Assembly: GCF_000718095.1 (NCBI RefSeq)
Contig: NZ_JOEI01000008.1
Coordinates: forward strand, 289,559 to 353,558
Source: Streptomyces scopuliridis RB72
GTDB lineage: Bacteria; Actinomycetota; Actinomycetes; Streptomycetales; Streptomycetaceae
DNA length: 64,000 nt
Reading direction: 5' to 3'
In this document: positions 51,063-59,797 of the stretch, in pieces
Numbering within the stretch: the first letter of the stretch is position 1
Layout of the letters: the number at the start of each line of letters is the position of its first letter
Position numbers and translations under genes: made by a program
The notes under the pieces: model-generated
Databases searched by the model: none
The model's input: only the letters and a program-made list of their open reading frames with translations
What the model was told of the DNA's origin: nothing

Positions 51063-51899
51063 TCAGCGCCGCAGCGACCGCCCGAACCCGGCCGCCAGCG
51101 GCATCCGCAGCCCCAGCGGCGGCGGCGCCGCCAGCGCGTCCGCGACCGGCCGGGAGTAGGTACGCGGCAGCAGCGCGCCCAGTACGAAGTCCGCGGCCAG
51201 CGCCAGGACTTCCTGGTGGTGCTGGCGCAGCGCGTGCCCGTCGGAGTGGACCTCGAAGCGGCAGGTGTCCCGGTTGACCTTCTTCACGCGCTCGGCCAGC
51301 CGGTAGGAGAGCTCGGGGTCGGTGCGCGCGTCGGTGGTGCCGTGCATGATGAGGACTTGACGGCCCGTCAGTTGCCGCACCGGCTCCGGCTCGGCGGCCC
51401 GGTCGTCCTCCGGCAGCCAAGGGGCCATCGCCAGCACCGAGTTGACGGCGCGATGGCCCGCCGCGTGCAGCGCGGCCCGGCCGCCCATCCCGTGTCCCGC
51501 CAGGCACACCGGCACATCGCCGTAGCGCTGTACGACCTCGTCCGCCGCCCACCCTGCGTCCGCCGCCAGCCGCGCCTGCGTGCCGTTCCAGCCGCGTTCG
51601 CCGTAGTGCACCACATGCGCGACCAGCCCCTCGGCGGCCCCCACCCTGGCGAGGTGGCGGAGGAGCGGCAGCATGCGCGCGTACGCGACGGGGGAAGGGC
51701 GCCGGCCGGAGACGGGCTCGCCCTCGGGAAGCACCAGGATCACGCCCCCCACCGCCGCCCCCGCCCCCGCTTCCGCCCCCGCGACAGGTGCGCCGAACGC
51801 CCGGCCCAACCGTGCCCGTGGCTCCGCGCGACGCGCGCGTGCCGAACCGTCCCGGCCTGCCGTACGTCCCCCCGGCCCGGGAACCGCTTGCTGTCCCAT
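51063..51899 (-). CDS. Alpha/beta-hydrolase-like protein lacking the nucleophile Ser
   Basis: 278 aa. The fold is clear (VILVLPEGEPVSGR, HVVHYGERGWNG, VLIMHGTTDARTDP, SDGHALRQHHQ), with candidate acid and His. The nucleophile elbow, normally GxSxG, reads CLAGHGMGGRAA, so Ser is Gly. It may be a non-catalytic relative or a degenerate enzyme. The N-terminal 45 residues are low-complexity. Confidence 0.8.
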   Translation of the reverse strand: MGQQAVPGPGGRTAGRDGSARARRAEPRARLGRAFGAPVAGAEAGAGAAVGGVILVLPEGEPVSGRRPSPVAYARMLPLLRHLARVGAAEGLVAHVVHYGERGWNGTQARLAADAGWAADEVVQRYGDVPVCLAGHGMGGRAALHAAGHRAVNSVLAMAPWLPEDDRAAEPEPVRQLTGRQVLIMHGTTDARTDPELSYRLAERVKKVNRDTCRFEVHSDGHALRQHHQEVLALAADFVLGALLPRTYSRPVADALAAPPPLGLRMPLAAGFGRSLRR

Positions 51900-51974
51900 A
51901 GCAGAACAGTCTCAGAAGGAGACGTGTACTCCACCCGTCCGCCCGGTCACTGTTACATATCGACCCCCTACGCT

Positions 51975-51986
51975 CTACGCGCGTAG
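51975..51986. promoter_or_regulatory. Nucleoside-salvage palindrome, copy 4 (add)
   Basis: CTACGCGCGTAG, perfect, ending 16 bases before the adenosine deaminase ATG at 52003, where bound repressor would block the promoter or start site. Confidence 0.8.
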
Positions 51987-52002
51987 GCGTTAGAGTGCGG
52001 AG

Positions 52003-53136
52003 ATGACGAGCCAGACCTACCGTCCGCCCAGCGCCGACCAGATCCGCCGCGCCCCCAAGGCCCTTCTCCATGACCACCTGGACGGCGGACTCCGTCCCGG
52101 CACGATCATCGATCTCGCCCATGAGATCGGCTACGAGAGCCTGCCCGAGCACGAGTCCGACAAACTCGGCCTCTGGTTCCGCGAGGCCGCCGACTCCGGC
52201 TCGCTGGAACGCTATCTGGAGACCTTCGCCCACACCTGCGCCGTCATGCAGACCCGTGACGCGCTCTTCCGGGTCGCCGCGGAGTGTGCGGAGGACCTGG
52301 CGCAGGACGGTGTCGTCTACGCCGAGGTGCGGTACGCGCCCGAGCAGCACCTGGAGCGCGGACTCACCCTCGAAGAGGTCGTGGAGGCCGTCAACGACGG
52401 CTTCCGGGAAGGCGAGCGGCGCGCGCTGGCCAACGGCTACCGCATCCGCGTCGGCGCCCTGCTCACCGCCATGCGGCACGCGGCCCGCGCCCTGGAGATC
52501 GCCGAACTCGCCAACCGCTACCGCGACTCGGGCGTCGTCGGCTTCGACATCGCGGGCGCCGAGGCCGGCTTCCCGCCCACCCGCCACCTCGACGCCTTTG
52601 AGTATCTGAAGCGCGAGAACAACCACTTCACCATCCACGCGGGCGAGGCCTTCGGGCTGCCCTCGATCTGGCAGGCGCTCCAGTGGTGCGGCGCCGACCG
52701 GCTCGGCCACGGCGTGCGCATCATCGACGACATCGAGGTCGCCGAGGACGGCTCGGTCAAGCTGGGCCGGCTCGCGGCGTACGTACGCGACAAGCGCATC
52801 CCGCTGGAGCTGTGCCCCAGCTCCAACCTCCAGACCGGCGCCGCCGCCTCGATCGCCGAGCACCCCATCGGGCTGCTGCGCAAGCTGCACTTCAGGGCCA
52901 CGGTGAACACCGACAACCGGCTGATGAGCGGCACGAGCATGAGCCGGGAATTCGAGCTGCTGGTCGACGCCTTCGACTACACACTCGACGACATGCAGTG
53001 GTTCACGGTCAATGCGATGAAATCAGCATTCATTCCTTTCGATGAACGACTGGCCATGATCAATGACGTGATCAAGCCGGGATATGCCGAGCTCAAGTCC
53101 GAATGGCTGTTCAGGCAGACGGCTGTGACCAGCTAG
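52003..53136 (+). CDS. add: Adenosine deaminase
   Basis: 377 aa. Converts adenosine to inosine. Zinc and active-site motifs: [23 protein letters not shown] with the catalytic Glu, [21 protein letters not shown] and TVNTDNRLM. Single gene behind a perfect copy of the shared palindrome, followed by a hairpin. Confidence 0.96.
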   Translation: MTSQTYRPPSADQIRRAPKALLHDHLDGGLRPGTIIDLAHEIGYESLPEHESDKLGLWFREAADSGSLERYLETFAHTCAVMQTRDALFRVAAECAEDLAQDGVVYAEVRYAPEQHLERGLTLEEVVEAVNDGFREGERRALANGYRIRVGALLTAMRHAARALEIAELANRYRDSGVVGFDIAGAEAGFPPTRHLDAFEYLKRENNHFTIHAGEAFGLPSIWQALQWCGADRLGHGVRIIDDIEVAEDGSVKLGRLAAYVRDKRIPLELCPSSNLQTGAAASIAEHPIGLLRKLHFRATVNTDNRLMSGTSMSREFELLVDAFDYTLDDMQWFTVNAMKSAFIPFDERLAMINDVIKPGYAELKSEWLFRQTAVTS

Positions 53137-53172
53137 TTCTTGCTGGCGGCGGGGCGATCGCCGGGATGGGGG

Positions 53173-53202
53173 AGCGGCCGGGAACACGGAATCCCGGCCG
53201 CT
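53173..53202 (+). terminator. Terminator after add
   Basis: Perfect 11-bp stem AGCGGCCGGGA / TCCCGGCCGCT with an 8-base loop. Confidence 0.85.
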
Positions 53203-53322
53203 GTCGGGTGTTTGCGGGCCATGCGCGCGGCTGGCTAGTTTGGAAAAACCGCTCGCGTTTCCCCCGGTTTCACCTTTCTCTGTCTTCCCTTCCCCTCACC
53301 TTCCGCAAGGACGAAATCCCAG

Positions 53323-53670
53323 ATGAAGCAGTCCGCCATCAAGACCCTCGGCACTGTCGCCCTCGGTGCCGCCTTCGCCGCCACCGCCGCGGGCAGCGCC
53401 AGTGCCGCACCCGCCGCCCCCGAGGCCGGTGCCGCGCTGGACCTCGTCTCCAGGACGCTGCCGGTGCAGGACCTCACAAGCCAGCTCCCCGCGCCCCTCC
53501 CCGACGTGCTGACGGCGACCGGCCTGGCGCTCGGCACCGTCCAGCAGACCACGCCGTACGCGGTCGACGCCGTGAAGACGGCCAACCCCGTCCAGCAGCT
53601 GGTGGGCGGGCTGCCGGTGAACGGTCTGGGCAAGGGACTGCCGGTCAACGGAATTCCGCTCGGCGGCTGA
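53323..53670 (+). CDS. Small secreted protein, 115 aa
   Basis: Signal peptide KTLGTVALGAAFAATAAGSA ending ASAAPAA. The mature part is rich in Leu, Pro, Val and Gly (LPVQDLTSQLPAPLPDVL, GLPVNGLGKGLPVNGIPLGG) and has no Cys. In composition and plan it resembles the protein at 59798-60217; both look like the small secreted Pro/Leu-rich proteins of streptomycetes, function unknown. Ribosome site AAGGACGAAA. Confidence 0.75.
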   Translation: MKQSAIKTLGTVALGAAFAATAAGSASAAPAAPEAGAALDLVSRTLPVQDLTSQLPAPLPDVLTATGLALGTVQQTTPYAVDAVKTANPVQQLVGGLPVNGLGKGLPVNGIPLGG

Positions 53671-53688
53671 GCACCAGCGCACACAGCG

Positions 53689-53724
53689 GTGGGGCGTACA
53701 CCCGGATCCGGGTGTACGCCCCAC
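53689..53724. terminator. 36-nt perfect palindrome, bidirectional terminator
   Basis: Arms GTGGGGCGTACACCCGGA and its exact complement without loop bases, between convergent genes ending at 53670 and 53764. Confidence 0.85.
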
Positions 53725-53763
53725 TGTCGTCTTTACGGACAGGGCCTAGCCGGCAGGCGGCCG

Positions 53764-53964
53764 CTACCAGGCGGCCGTGGCCGTCTTCTCGCCCGGCAGC
53801 AGCAGCCACAGCGCCAGATAGAGCAGGAACTGCGGGCCCGGCAGCAGACACGAGACGAGGAAGATCACCCGCATCGTGTTCGCGGAGGTACCGAAGCGCT
53901 GGGCCAGCGCCGCGCACACTCCACCGAGCATCCGTCCGTGTCGAGGGCGGACCAAACCGGCCAT
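53764..53964 (-). CDS. PspC-domain membrane protein, 66 aa
   Basis: ATG 53964 with GGAG 6 bases upstream. RPRHGRMLGGVCAALAQRFG then TMRVIFLVSCLLPGPQFLLY and LALWLLLP is the PspC domain: an amphipathic helix plus a hydrophobic hairpin. Longer frames upstream are Arg-rich shadows. Possible membrane-stress role. Confidence 0.88.
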   Translation of the reverse strand: MAGLVRPRHGRMLGGVCAALAQRFGTSANTMRVIFLVSCLLPGPQFLLYLALWLLLPGEKTATAAW

Positions 53965-54058
53965 GATGGGCTCCTTCGTGAGACCGTCCCGGGAGCCTCT
54001 CTCGTCGTGCTCCCCGATGTCTCCATGGTGCGGCGGGAGCAGGGGGCGAAGCGTCGCT

Positions 54059-54655
54059 CTACGGAGCGATGCCGACCCTGGGAATCGTCGGGGTCGTTCC
54101 CTGAAGCGCCTCATCCCGCGCGACGGTGCCGGACTCGTTCTCAGGGCTGCCCGCCTGCGACCCGCGGGGGACGCGGCGGGGGACCGTACGGATACGACGC
54201 GCGCGGCGCAGCCGGGCCCGGCCCGCCGGAACCACCGCCAGATGCGCCAGGGCCACCCCGGCCGTATTGAGCAGCAGCGAGTCCACATCGACCACCCGGC
54301 CCGGGACCCCGGTCTGGAGCAGTTCGATGCCGAGCGAGATCATCGCGCCGGCCGTGACCGTACGGGCCATCGAGGCCCACCCGGCGACGAAGAGCCGGCC
54401 GTCGACCATCGGGAGCAGCACACCGAGCGGGGCCAGCAGCAGAAGCCCCTCGCCGATGCGCCGGGCGGCCTGGACGGGCCCCAGCGCCAGATCGGCCTTG
54501 ATACCCGCGAAGGGAGTCAGATTGGCGGCGTTCACCCACATGACGTCCAACGGGCGGAGCGTCAGCCATCCCACCAGCATCAGATGCAGCAGAAGGAGAA
54601 CGAACCCCGCCATACGGAAGCGGATGACGGCACTGCCGCCCGGACCTTGACGCAC
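54059..54655 (-). CDS. VanZ-family membrane protein
   Basis: 198 aa from GTG 54655. Four to five helices. WLTLRPLDVMW, NLTPFAGI, LLLLAPLGVLLPM, SLGIELLQTGVPGRVVDVDS and LLLNTAGVALA are the VanZ pattern. Members include a low-level teicoplanin resistance protein, but most, like this, have no known role. The C-terminus is a disordered basic tail. Confidence 0.88.
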   Translation of the reverse strand: MRQGPGGSAVIRFRMAGFVLLLLHLMLVGWLTLRPLDVMWVNAANLTPFAGIKADLALGPVQAARRIGEGLLLLAPLGVLLPMVDGRLFVAGWASMARTVTAGAMISLGIELLQTGVPGRVVDVDSLLLNTAGVALAHLAVVPAGRARLRRARRIRTVPRRVPRGSQAGSPENESGTVARDEALQGTTPTIPRVGIAP

Positions 54656-54783
54656 GCACCCCAAGACGCGGCGCCCGGCGGGAACGGTTCCGCAGACCGC
54701 GGAAGAAGGGGTTCATGAGACGGGCATCACCCGTCCGGCCCGACCCACGGCCCGACCCACGGCGCACCCGGGGCCCCGGGAGG

Positions 54784-55494
54784 CTACGGACCGGACGGGG
54801 AGGCGGACGCCGTCGCGGACGCGGTCGGGGACGCCGTCGAGACCGGGCCGAGTGTCGGCACCGGCGCGTCCGGCTGGGCCTTCGTCGCGCGGGTGCAGCC
54901 ATAGACGCGCGGCGGATAGTCACCGGGCCCGCCCAGCACGACCTGCCCGTCCGTCGCCTCGCTCTCCGCGAACGTACAGACGATCTGCGCCAGCGCCGTC
55001 GCGGGCAGATCCTCCGGCCGGCGGCTGAGCCGCAGCGCCCCGGCGGGGTCGCCGTCGCGCGAGGCCGAGATGACCAGCGGCCCCCGTACGGCCGTGCTGA
55101 ACCCCGCCTCCCGCTCATCGGCGGACGGCTGGGCCTGCAACTCGTCGAGCAGCCCCTGCGCGATCCGCACCCGGTCGTCGGGGCTCTTGCCCTGCTGGAT
55201 CCGCGCCGCGCGCTCCACCGACGCGAGCCCGGAGGAGCAGGCCAGATAGATCCGCACGGGAACGCCGGGCCGCGCCTGGGTGATGACGTCCTTGCCGGAG
55301 ATCTCGCACGGTTTCCGGGACGGCGCGGGTCCGGCGTCGACCGGTACCGAGGTGGTCCTGATGCCGCACCCGGCGGCGAGCGCGGTGAGCACGAGCACAC
55401 CCGTGAGCCGCGTGAGCATGACGACACCGGCCCGCCGCGTACCGCTCGTGCCCGTACGGCGTCCGGCCGTACGACTCCCGCTCCTGCGCGTCAC
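54784..55494 (-). CDS. Lipoprotein coupled to afsQ2
   Basis: 236 aa from GTG 55494, which overlaps the afsQ2 stop (GTGA); ATG 55419 would give 211 aa with a more standard signal. The signal MLTRLTGVLVLTAL then lipobox LAAGCGIR predicts a lipoprotein. The outer part has Cys residues (KPCEISG, LACSSGL, IVCTFAE, YGCTRAT) and a Ser/Thr/Pro tail. By position it may modulate AfsQ2 sensing (inference). Confidence 0.8.
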   Translation of the reverse strand: MTRRSGSRTAGRRTGTSGTRRAGVVMLTRLTGVLVLTALAAGCGIRTTSVPVDAGPAPSRKPCEISGKDVITQARPGVPVRIYLACSSGLASVERAARIQQGKSPDDRVRIAQGLLDELQAQPSADEREAGFSTAVRGPLVISASRDGDPAGALRLSRRPEDLPATALAQIVCTFAESEATDGQVVLGGPGDYPPRVYGCTRATKAQPDAPVPTLGPVSTASPTASATASASPSGP

Positions 55495-57143
55495 GGGGCG
55501 TCGCCTTCCTCTCCCGGATCCTGGTCGCGGTCACCCTCCGCGGCCTCCGCGCCGTCCCGGGGCAGCCGCAGTACGAACATCGCGCCGCCGTCCGGCACAT
55601 TGGCCGCGGTGATGTCACCGCCGTGGATATGCGCGTTCTCCCGCGCGATCGACAGCCCGAGCCCGCTGCCCTCGGAGCGCGGCCGGGAGGCGCTCGCCTT
55701 GTAGAAGCGGTCGAAGACATGCGGCAGGACGTCCTCGGGGATACCGGGGCCGTGGTCCCGTACCTCGATGACCAGCCAGTCGTCCTCGGTACGCACCGCC
55801 ACCCGCACCGGCGAGCCACCGTGCTTGAGCGCGTTGCCGATCAGATTCGCCATGATCACATCGAGCCGGCGCGGATCGAGCCGCGCCATGATGCCGCGCT
55901 CGGCGTCCAGATCCACCGCGTCCAGCCAGGCCCGCGCGTCGATACAGGCCGTGACCTGGTCGGCGACATCGACATCGTCCAGGACGAGCCGGGCCGTACC
56001 CGCGTCGAAGCGGGTGACCTCCATCAGATTCTCCACCAGCACATTGAGCCTGCGGGTCTCGCTCACCACCAGCGTCACGGCGGGCGCGATCATCGGGTCG
56101 AGGCTGTCGGCCTCGTCCTCCAGGACCTCCGTCACCGCGGTCAGCGCGGTCAGCGGGGTACGCAGCTCATGGGACATGTCGGCGACGAAGCGGCGGCTGG
56201 ACTCCTCCCGCGCGCTCATGTCCGCGACCTTCTTCTGGAGCGACTCCGCCGCCTTGTTGAACGTACGGGAGAGATCGGCCAGTTCGTCCCCGCCCGACAC
56301 CCGCAGCCGGGTGCCGAACCTGCCCTCACCGAGCTGCCGCGCCGCTTCGCCCAGCCGCTGCACGGGCTTGAGTACGGTCGTCGCCGCGGCGTGCGCCAGC
56401 AGGGCGGAGCCGACGAGCGCGAGCGCCGTGGCGATCCCCAGCGACCAGGCGAGCGAGTTGAGATCGGTACGTTCCTGGTCGAGCGACTTGAACAGATACC
56501 CGGTCGGCCCGCCGCCGATGATCCGCGTACCGCCGACCAGATAGGGCGTGCCGCCGCGCTCCACGCGCTGCCAGAAGACGTGGTACGGGTACTTGTTCCC
56601 GGACGTGACCTTCTGCTTGTCGTTCACCGCGTTCTGGAGGGACTTCGGAACGTCGTCCATGGTGAAGGCGTCCGGATCGGAGACCCCCACGATGGGCTTT
56701 CCCCCGTCGCGCGTGCCTATCAGCAGCACGCTGTAACCGGGGCTGTCGCCCGCCATCAGCTCGGCCGTGCTCTGCAACTCCGCCTCGCTCGGCCGCAGGG
56801 GCAGCTCCGCGGCGCGGTTCTGCATCTCCTGCTGGAAGTCCTCCAGGGCCGAGTCCTGCGTCCGGGTCAGCACGGCCTCGCGGTTGAGCCAGTACGCGAT
56901 CCCCGAGGCGGAGACGGCGGCGGTCAGCGCGACGGCAGCGAAGACGACCACGAGCCGCAGCCGCAGACTGGTCCAGCGGAGCCCCGCGAGCACCACCCTC
57001 TTCGCCGCGCTCGGCCGCGCCCCACCGCCCGCGGTGCGGCGCGGGTTCCGGTACGGGTCGATGCCCTCGGCGAGGTGCGCGCCGTGCGCGTCGGTCTGCG
57101 ACGGGCCGCCGTCCGGCCGGGCCCCCCTGGGTACGTCCGTCAC
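55491..57143 (-). CDS. afsQ2: Sensor histidine kinase AfsQ2
   Basis: 550 aa from GTG 57143, overlapping the afsQ1 stop (GTGA). Two membrane helices (about 62-84 and 240-262) flank an outer sensor. Then HAMP (LKPVQRLGEAARQLGEGRFG), HisKA with the phospho-His in FVADMSHELRTPLTAL, and the ATPase with NLIGNALKHGG, DHGPGIPED and GSGLGLSIA. With AfsQ1 it forms the pair that in S. coelicolor affects antibiotic and nitrogen responses. Confidence 0.93.
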   Translation of the reverse strand: MTDVPRGARPDGGPSQTDAHGAHLAEGIDPYRNPRRTAGGGARPSAAKRVVLAGLRWTSLRLRLVVVFAAVALTAAVSASGIAYWLNREAVLTRTQDSALEDFQQEMQNRAAELPLRPSEAELQSTAELMAGDSPGYSVLLIGTRDGGKPIVGVSDPDAFTMDDVPKSLQNAVNDKQKVTSGNKYPYHVFWQRVERGGTPYLVGGTRIIGGGPTGYLFKSLDQERTDLNSLAWSLGIATALALVGSALLAHAAATTVLKPVQRLGEAARQLGEGRFGTRLRVSGGDELADLSRTFNKAAESLQKKVADMSAREESSRRFVADMSHELRTPLTALTAVTEVLEDEADSLDPMIAPAVTLVVSETRRLNVLVENLMEVTRFDAGTARLVLDDVDVADQVTACIDARAWLDAVDLDAERGIMARLDPRRLDVIMANLIGNALKHGGSPVRVAVRTEDDWLVIEVRDHGPGIPEDVLPHVFDRFYKASASRPRSEGSGLGLSIARENAHIHGGDITAANVPDGGAMFVLRLPRDGAEAAEGDRDQDPGEEGDAP

Positions 57144-57826
57144 GAAGGCGCGTCCAGCCGGTATCCCACGCCGCGCACCGTACGGATCAGGGTCGGCGAG
57201 GACGGCACGTCCTCCACCTTCGCCCGCAGCCGCTGCACACACGCGTCCACCAGCCGCGAGTCACCGAGGTAGTCGTGCTCCCACACCAGCCGCAGCAGCT
57301 GCTGGCGGGACAGTGCCTGGCCGGGCCGGCGGCTCAGTTCGAGCAGCAGCCGCAGCTCGGTCGGCGTGAGCTGGAGGTCCTCCCCGTTCTTGGTGACCGT
57401 CATCGCGGAACGGTCGATCACCAGACTGCCGAACGTCGCGGAGTCCGTGGACTCACGCTCACCGCGCCGCAGCACCGCGCGGATCCTGGCGTCGAGTACC
57501 CGCCCCTGGACCGGCTTCACCACATAGTCGTCGGCCCCGGACTCCAGACCGACCACCACATCGATGTCATCACTGCGCGCGGTCAGCAGGATGATCGGCA
57601 ACTGGTCGGTGCGCCTGATGCGCCGGCACACCTCGAAGCCGTCGATCCCGGGCAGCATCACATCCAGCACGACCAGATCCGGCCGCTGCTCCCGCAGCAG
57701 TTTCAGGCCGTCCTCGCCCGTCGCCGCGGTGGCCACTCGGTGGCCCTGGCGTGACAGCGAGAGTTCGAGGGCCGTGCGGATGGCGTCGTCGTCCTCGATC
57801 AGCAACAGGAAAGGCACGGAGGTCAT
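57140..57826 (-). CDS. afsQ1: Response regulator AfsQ1
   Basis: 228 aa from ATG 57826; GTG 57817 (VPFLLLIEDDD) is the start I recall for S. coelicolor AfsQ1. The receiver has the acidic pair EDDD, phospho-Asp in LVVLDVMLPGIDGF, and the conserved Lys in DDYVVKPV. The OmpR-type winged helix follows (LTPTELRLLLELSRRPGQAL, VDACVQRLRAKVED). It is recognised by near identity to AfsQ1 as I remember it, and by the divergent sigQ. Confidence 0.93.
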   Translation of the reverse strand: MTSVPFLLLIEDDDAIRTALELSLSRQGHRVATAATGEDGLKLLREQRPDLVVLDVMLPGIDGFEVCRRIRRTDQLPIILLTARSDDIDVVVGLESGADDYVVKPVQGRVLDARIRAVLRRGERESTDSATFGSLVIDRSAMTVTKNGEDLQLTPTELRLLLELSRRPGQALSRQQLLRLVWEHDYLGDSRLVDACVQRLRAKVEDVPSSPTLIRTVRGVGYRLDAPS

Positions 57827-57908
57827 TCTGTCCCATGGGGGAACGGAGTTCGACCGTTGGAGCGCTCCCACCCATTCCCCACGCGTTTCGCAAGCCCCGA
57901 AGTCCCCT

Positions 57909-57924
57909 GTGACAGGGCTGTGAC
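57909..57924. promoter_or_regulatory. AfsQ1-box direct repeat in the afsQ1-sigQ gap
   Basis: GTGAC-AGGGCT-GTGAC fits the GTnAC-n6-GTnAC site I recall as reported for S. coelicolor AfsQ1. It lies 85 bases before sigQ and 83 before afsQ1, so it could serve both. Confidence 0.8.
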
Positions 57925-58008
57925 AGACGGCGGACAGGGCCATGAAACTGCCCCGGCAAGCTCATTGGCACACGGAACGAAGCAGACTCCACCGACGGGG
58001 GGCGTGGG

Positions 58009-58740
58009 ATGAACGCACTGCACGGCATGACCTCAAGCGCAGTGGTCACACGTCTTCATGACGTCACGAGGAGCAGCGAGAAGTCCGGCGGCGTGAACGG
58101 GCGGGGGTGCGTTCGCGGCGCCGGGCGTCAGCACAAGCCGTCGTATGTGACGGTGGTTGACGCGGCGGCGTACGGGGAGACCCCGGGGGATGGGACGGTC
58201 CTGGCGGAGCGGGCGGACGCCGAAGCGGCGTTCACCGCGTACGTCCAGGAGCGCCGCGCCTCCCTGTACGCGACGGCCTACCACCTGACCGGCGACCGGT
58301 TCGAGGCCGAGGATCTGCTGCAGAGCGCCCTCTTCTCGACCTACCGCGCGTGGGACAGGATCAGCGACAAGGCCGCGGTCGGCGGCTATCTGCGCCGCAC
58401 CATGACCAATCTGCACATCAGCGCCTGGCGCAGGCGCAAGCTCAATGAGTACCCGACGGAGGAGCTGCCGGAGACGGCGGGCGACACCGACGCGATGCGC
58501 GGTACGGAACTGCGCGCGGTGCTCTGGCAGGCGCTCTCCCGCCTGCCGGAACTCCAGCGCACGATGCTCGTACTGCGCTACTACGAGGGCCGCACCGACC
58601 CGGAGATCGCGGAGATCCTCGACATCAGTGTCGGCACGGTGAAGTCGAGCATCTGGCGGTCGCTCCGCCGGCTGCGCGAGGACGAGGTCCTCAGCTTCGG
58701 CCGTGACGAGGAGGAGTCCTTCGGCGAACTCGTCGCCTGA
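58009..58740 (+). CDS. sigQ: ECF sigma factor SigQ (SigE-like)
   Basis: 243 aa. ATG 58009 after GGGGGGCG. Residues 1-70 are an extension, followed by region 2 (FTAYVQERRASLYATAYHLT, EAEDLLQSALFSTYRAWDRI) and region 4 (LSRLPELQRTMLVLRYYEGR, ILDISVGTVKSSIWRSLRRL). In S. coelicolor sigQ is a divergent target of AfsQ1 and opposes its effect on antibiotics. No anti-sigma gene follows. Confidence 0.9.
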   Translation: MNALHGMTSSAVVTRLHDVTRSSEKSGGVNGRGCVRGAGRQHKPSYVTVVDAAAYGETPGDGTVLAERADAEAAFTAYVQERRASLYATAYHLTGDRFEAEDLLQSALFSTYRAWDRISDKAAVGGYLRRTMTNLHISAWRRRKLNEYPTEELPETAGDTDAMRGTELRAVLWQALSRLPELQRTMLVLRYYEGRTDPEIAEILDISVGTVKSSIWRSLRRLREDEVLSFGRDEEESFGELVA

Positions 58741-58811
58741 AGGCTGTGGGGGGAAACACGGGGGAAGCGGGACCCGTCGTCTCGGGGGAGGCGTCGGGAG
58801 CACATGAAAGA

Positions 58812-58842
58812 GGGGGAACAGGGGGAACCGGGGGCTGGGGGG
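58812..58842 (+). other. G-quadruplex motif in the sigQ 3' region
   Basis: Four runs of five or six G separated by AACA, AACC and CT, on the sense strand, inside a longer G-rich stretch (58747-58870) between the sigQ stop and its terminator. No gene is seen in this stretch. Confidence 0.8.
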
Positions 58843-58873
58843 TCCTCGGGGATCACGGGGGAATACGGGGCAG

Positions 58874-58918
58874 GAAGCGGGATCGCACGAGCCTGGGGGG
58901 CTCGTGCGGTCCCGCTTC
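58874..58918. terminator. Bidirectional terminator of sigQ and the kinase gene
   Basis: 20-bp stem with one mismatch, left arm GAAGCGGGATCGCACGAGCC, 5-base loop. Lies between convergent genes ending at 58740 and 58946. Confidence 0.9.
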
Positions 58919-58945
58919 CGCGTGTGGCCGCTTGTCTGTGGCTGC

Positions 58946-59626
58946 TTACGTGTGGCTGGTCGCGGCCGGGGACGATGACGATTCGGTGCGCGCGGCCTTC
59001 TCGGTCCGGGGCTTGACGCAGCGCCCGGCCGCCGCCGCGGTGATCCGGCCCAGCGCCTCCGCCTTCGCGCACGGGTACGCGCCCAGCGCCGTCTGCCGCC
59101 CCACGATCGCCCGCTCCGCCCGCATCAGCCGCCAGCCGCGCCGCAGCAGGAACGCCACCGACTTCCGCCCCTCGCGCAGATCCCGCAACAGCCGGCGCCG
59201 GAACGTCGTCGACGGACGCCCGCGCAGACAGAGCGCGTCCGCCAGCACACCCAGCTCCTGGCAGCGCGCGACGATATCGGCGGCGAAGATGCCCTCCGCG
59301 AGGAACAGCGGCGTGCGCTGGATGTCGAGGGCCTCGGTGTCCACGCGTGAGCTGGTCGCGATCGAGTAGACGGGAACGGTCGTACGTCCCGTACGGCACA
59401 GCTCCTCGACCGCCGCGACCGCGGCGTCCGCGTCCCAGGACCGCACCGAGTCCCAGTCGACGTCCGAACTCCCCGCGACCAGCGGCAGCGTGGGGTCGTC
59501 GCCCTCTTTGTAGAAGTCGTCCAGGCGCAGTACGGGCAGGCCGGTCCGGGCGGCGAGGGACGACTTTCCGGAGCCGGAGGGGCCCGCGAGCAGCACGACT
59601 CGGGTCGGAACAGTTGGTGAACTCAC
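58946..59626 (-). CDS. Uridine-kinase-like P-loop protein
   Basis: 226 aa, GTG 59626. Walker A LLAGPSGSGKSSLA; LRLDDFYKEGDD resembles the substrate-binding Asp of uridine/cytidine kinases; LAEGIFAADI matches the Walker B region. FRRRLLRDLREGRKSVAFLL is the lid. It probably phosphorylates a nucleoside, in keeping with the salvage genes around it, but lacks a full uridine-kinase signature. Confidence 0.8.
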   Translation of the reverse strand: MSSPTVPTRVVLLAGPSGSGKSSLAARTGLPVLRLDDFYKEGDDPTLPLVAGSSDVDWDSVRSWDADAAVAAVEELCRTGRTTVPVYSIATSSRVDTEALDIQRTPLFLAEGIFAADIVARCQELGVLADALCLRGRPSTTFRRRLLRDLREGRKSVAFLLRRGWRLMRAERAIVGRQTALGAYPCAKAEALGRITAAAAGRCVKPRTEKAARTESSSSPAATSHT

Positions 59627-59797
59627 GGGACACCAGTGTGAGGCATGTACCTGCCCAGGGAACCCCCGGGGACCGATCGGGCGGGATCGGCCGGCCGGTT
59701 CGGCCGGTTTGGCGGGTTTATTGGTATCGGTGACCCCGCCTCAACTACTCTGCGTGTCAGTCCGATTACTCATCAACCCGGCCAGGCAGGAAAATCC

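Noticed and set aside
53876..54718. Plus-strand frame of 280 codons over PspC and VanZ genes
   Set aside because: It is antisense to two membrane-protein genes with clear family motifs and has no ribosome site.
54741..54766. Two copies of GGCCCGACCCAC
   Set aside because: A 12-bp direct repeat of this base composition is expected by chance in such GC-rich DNA.
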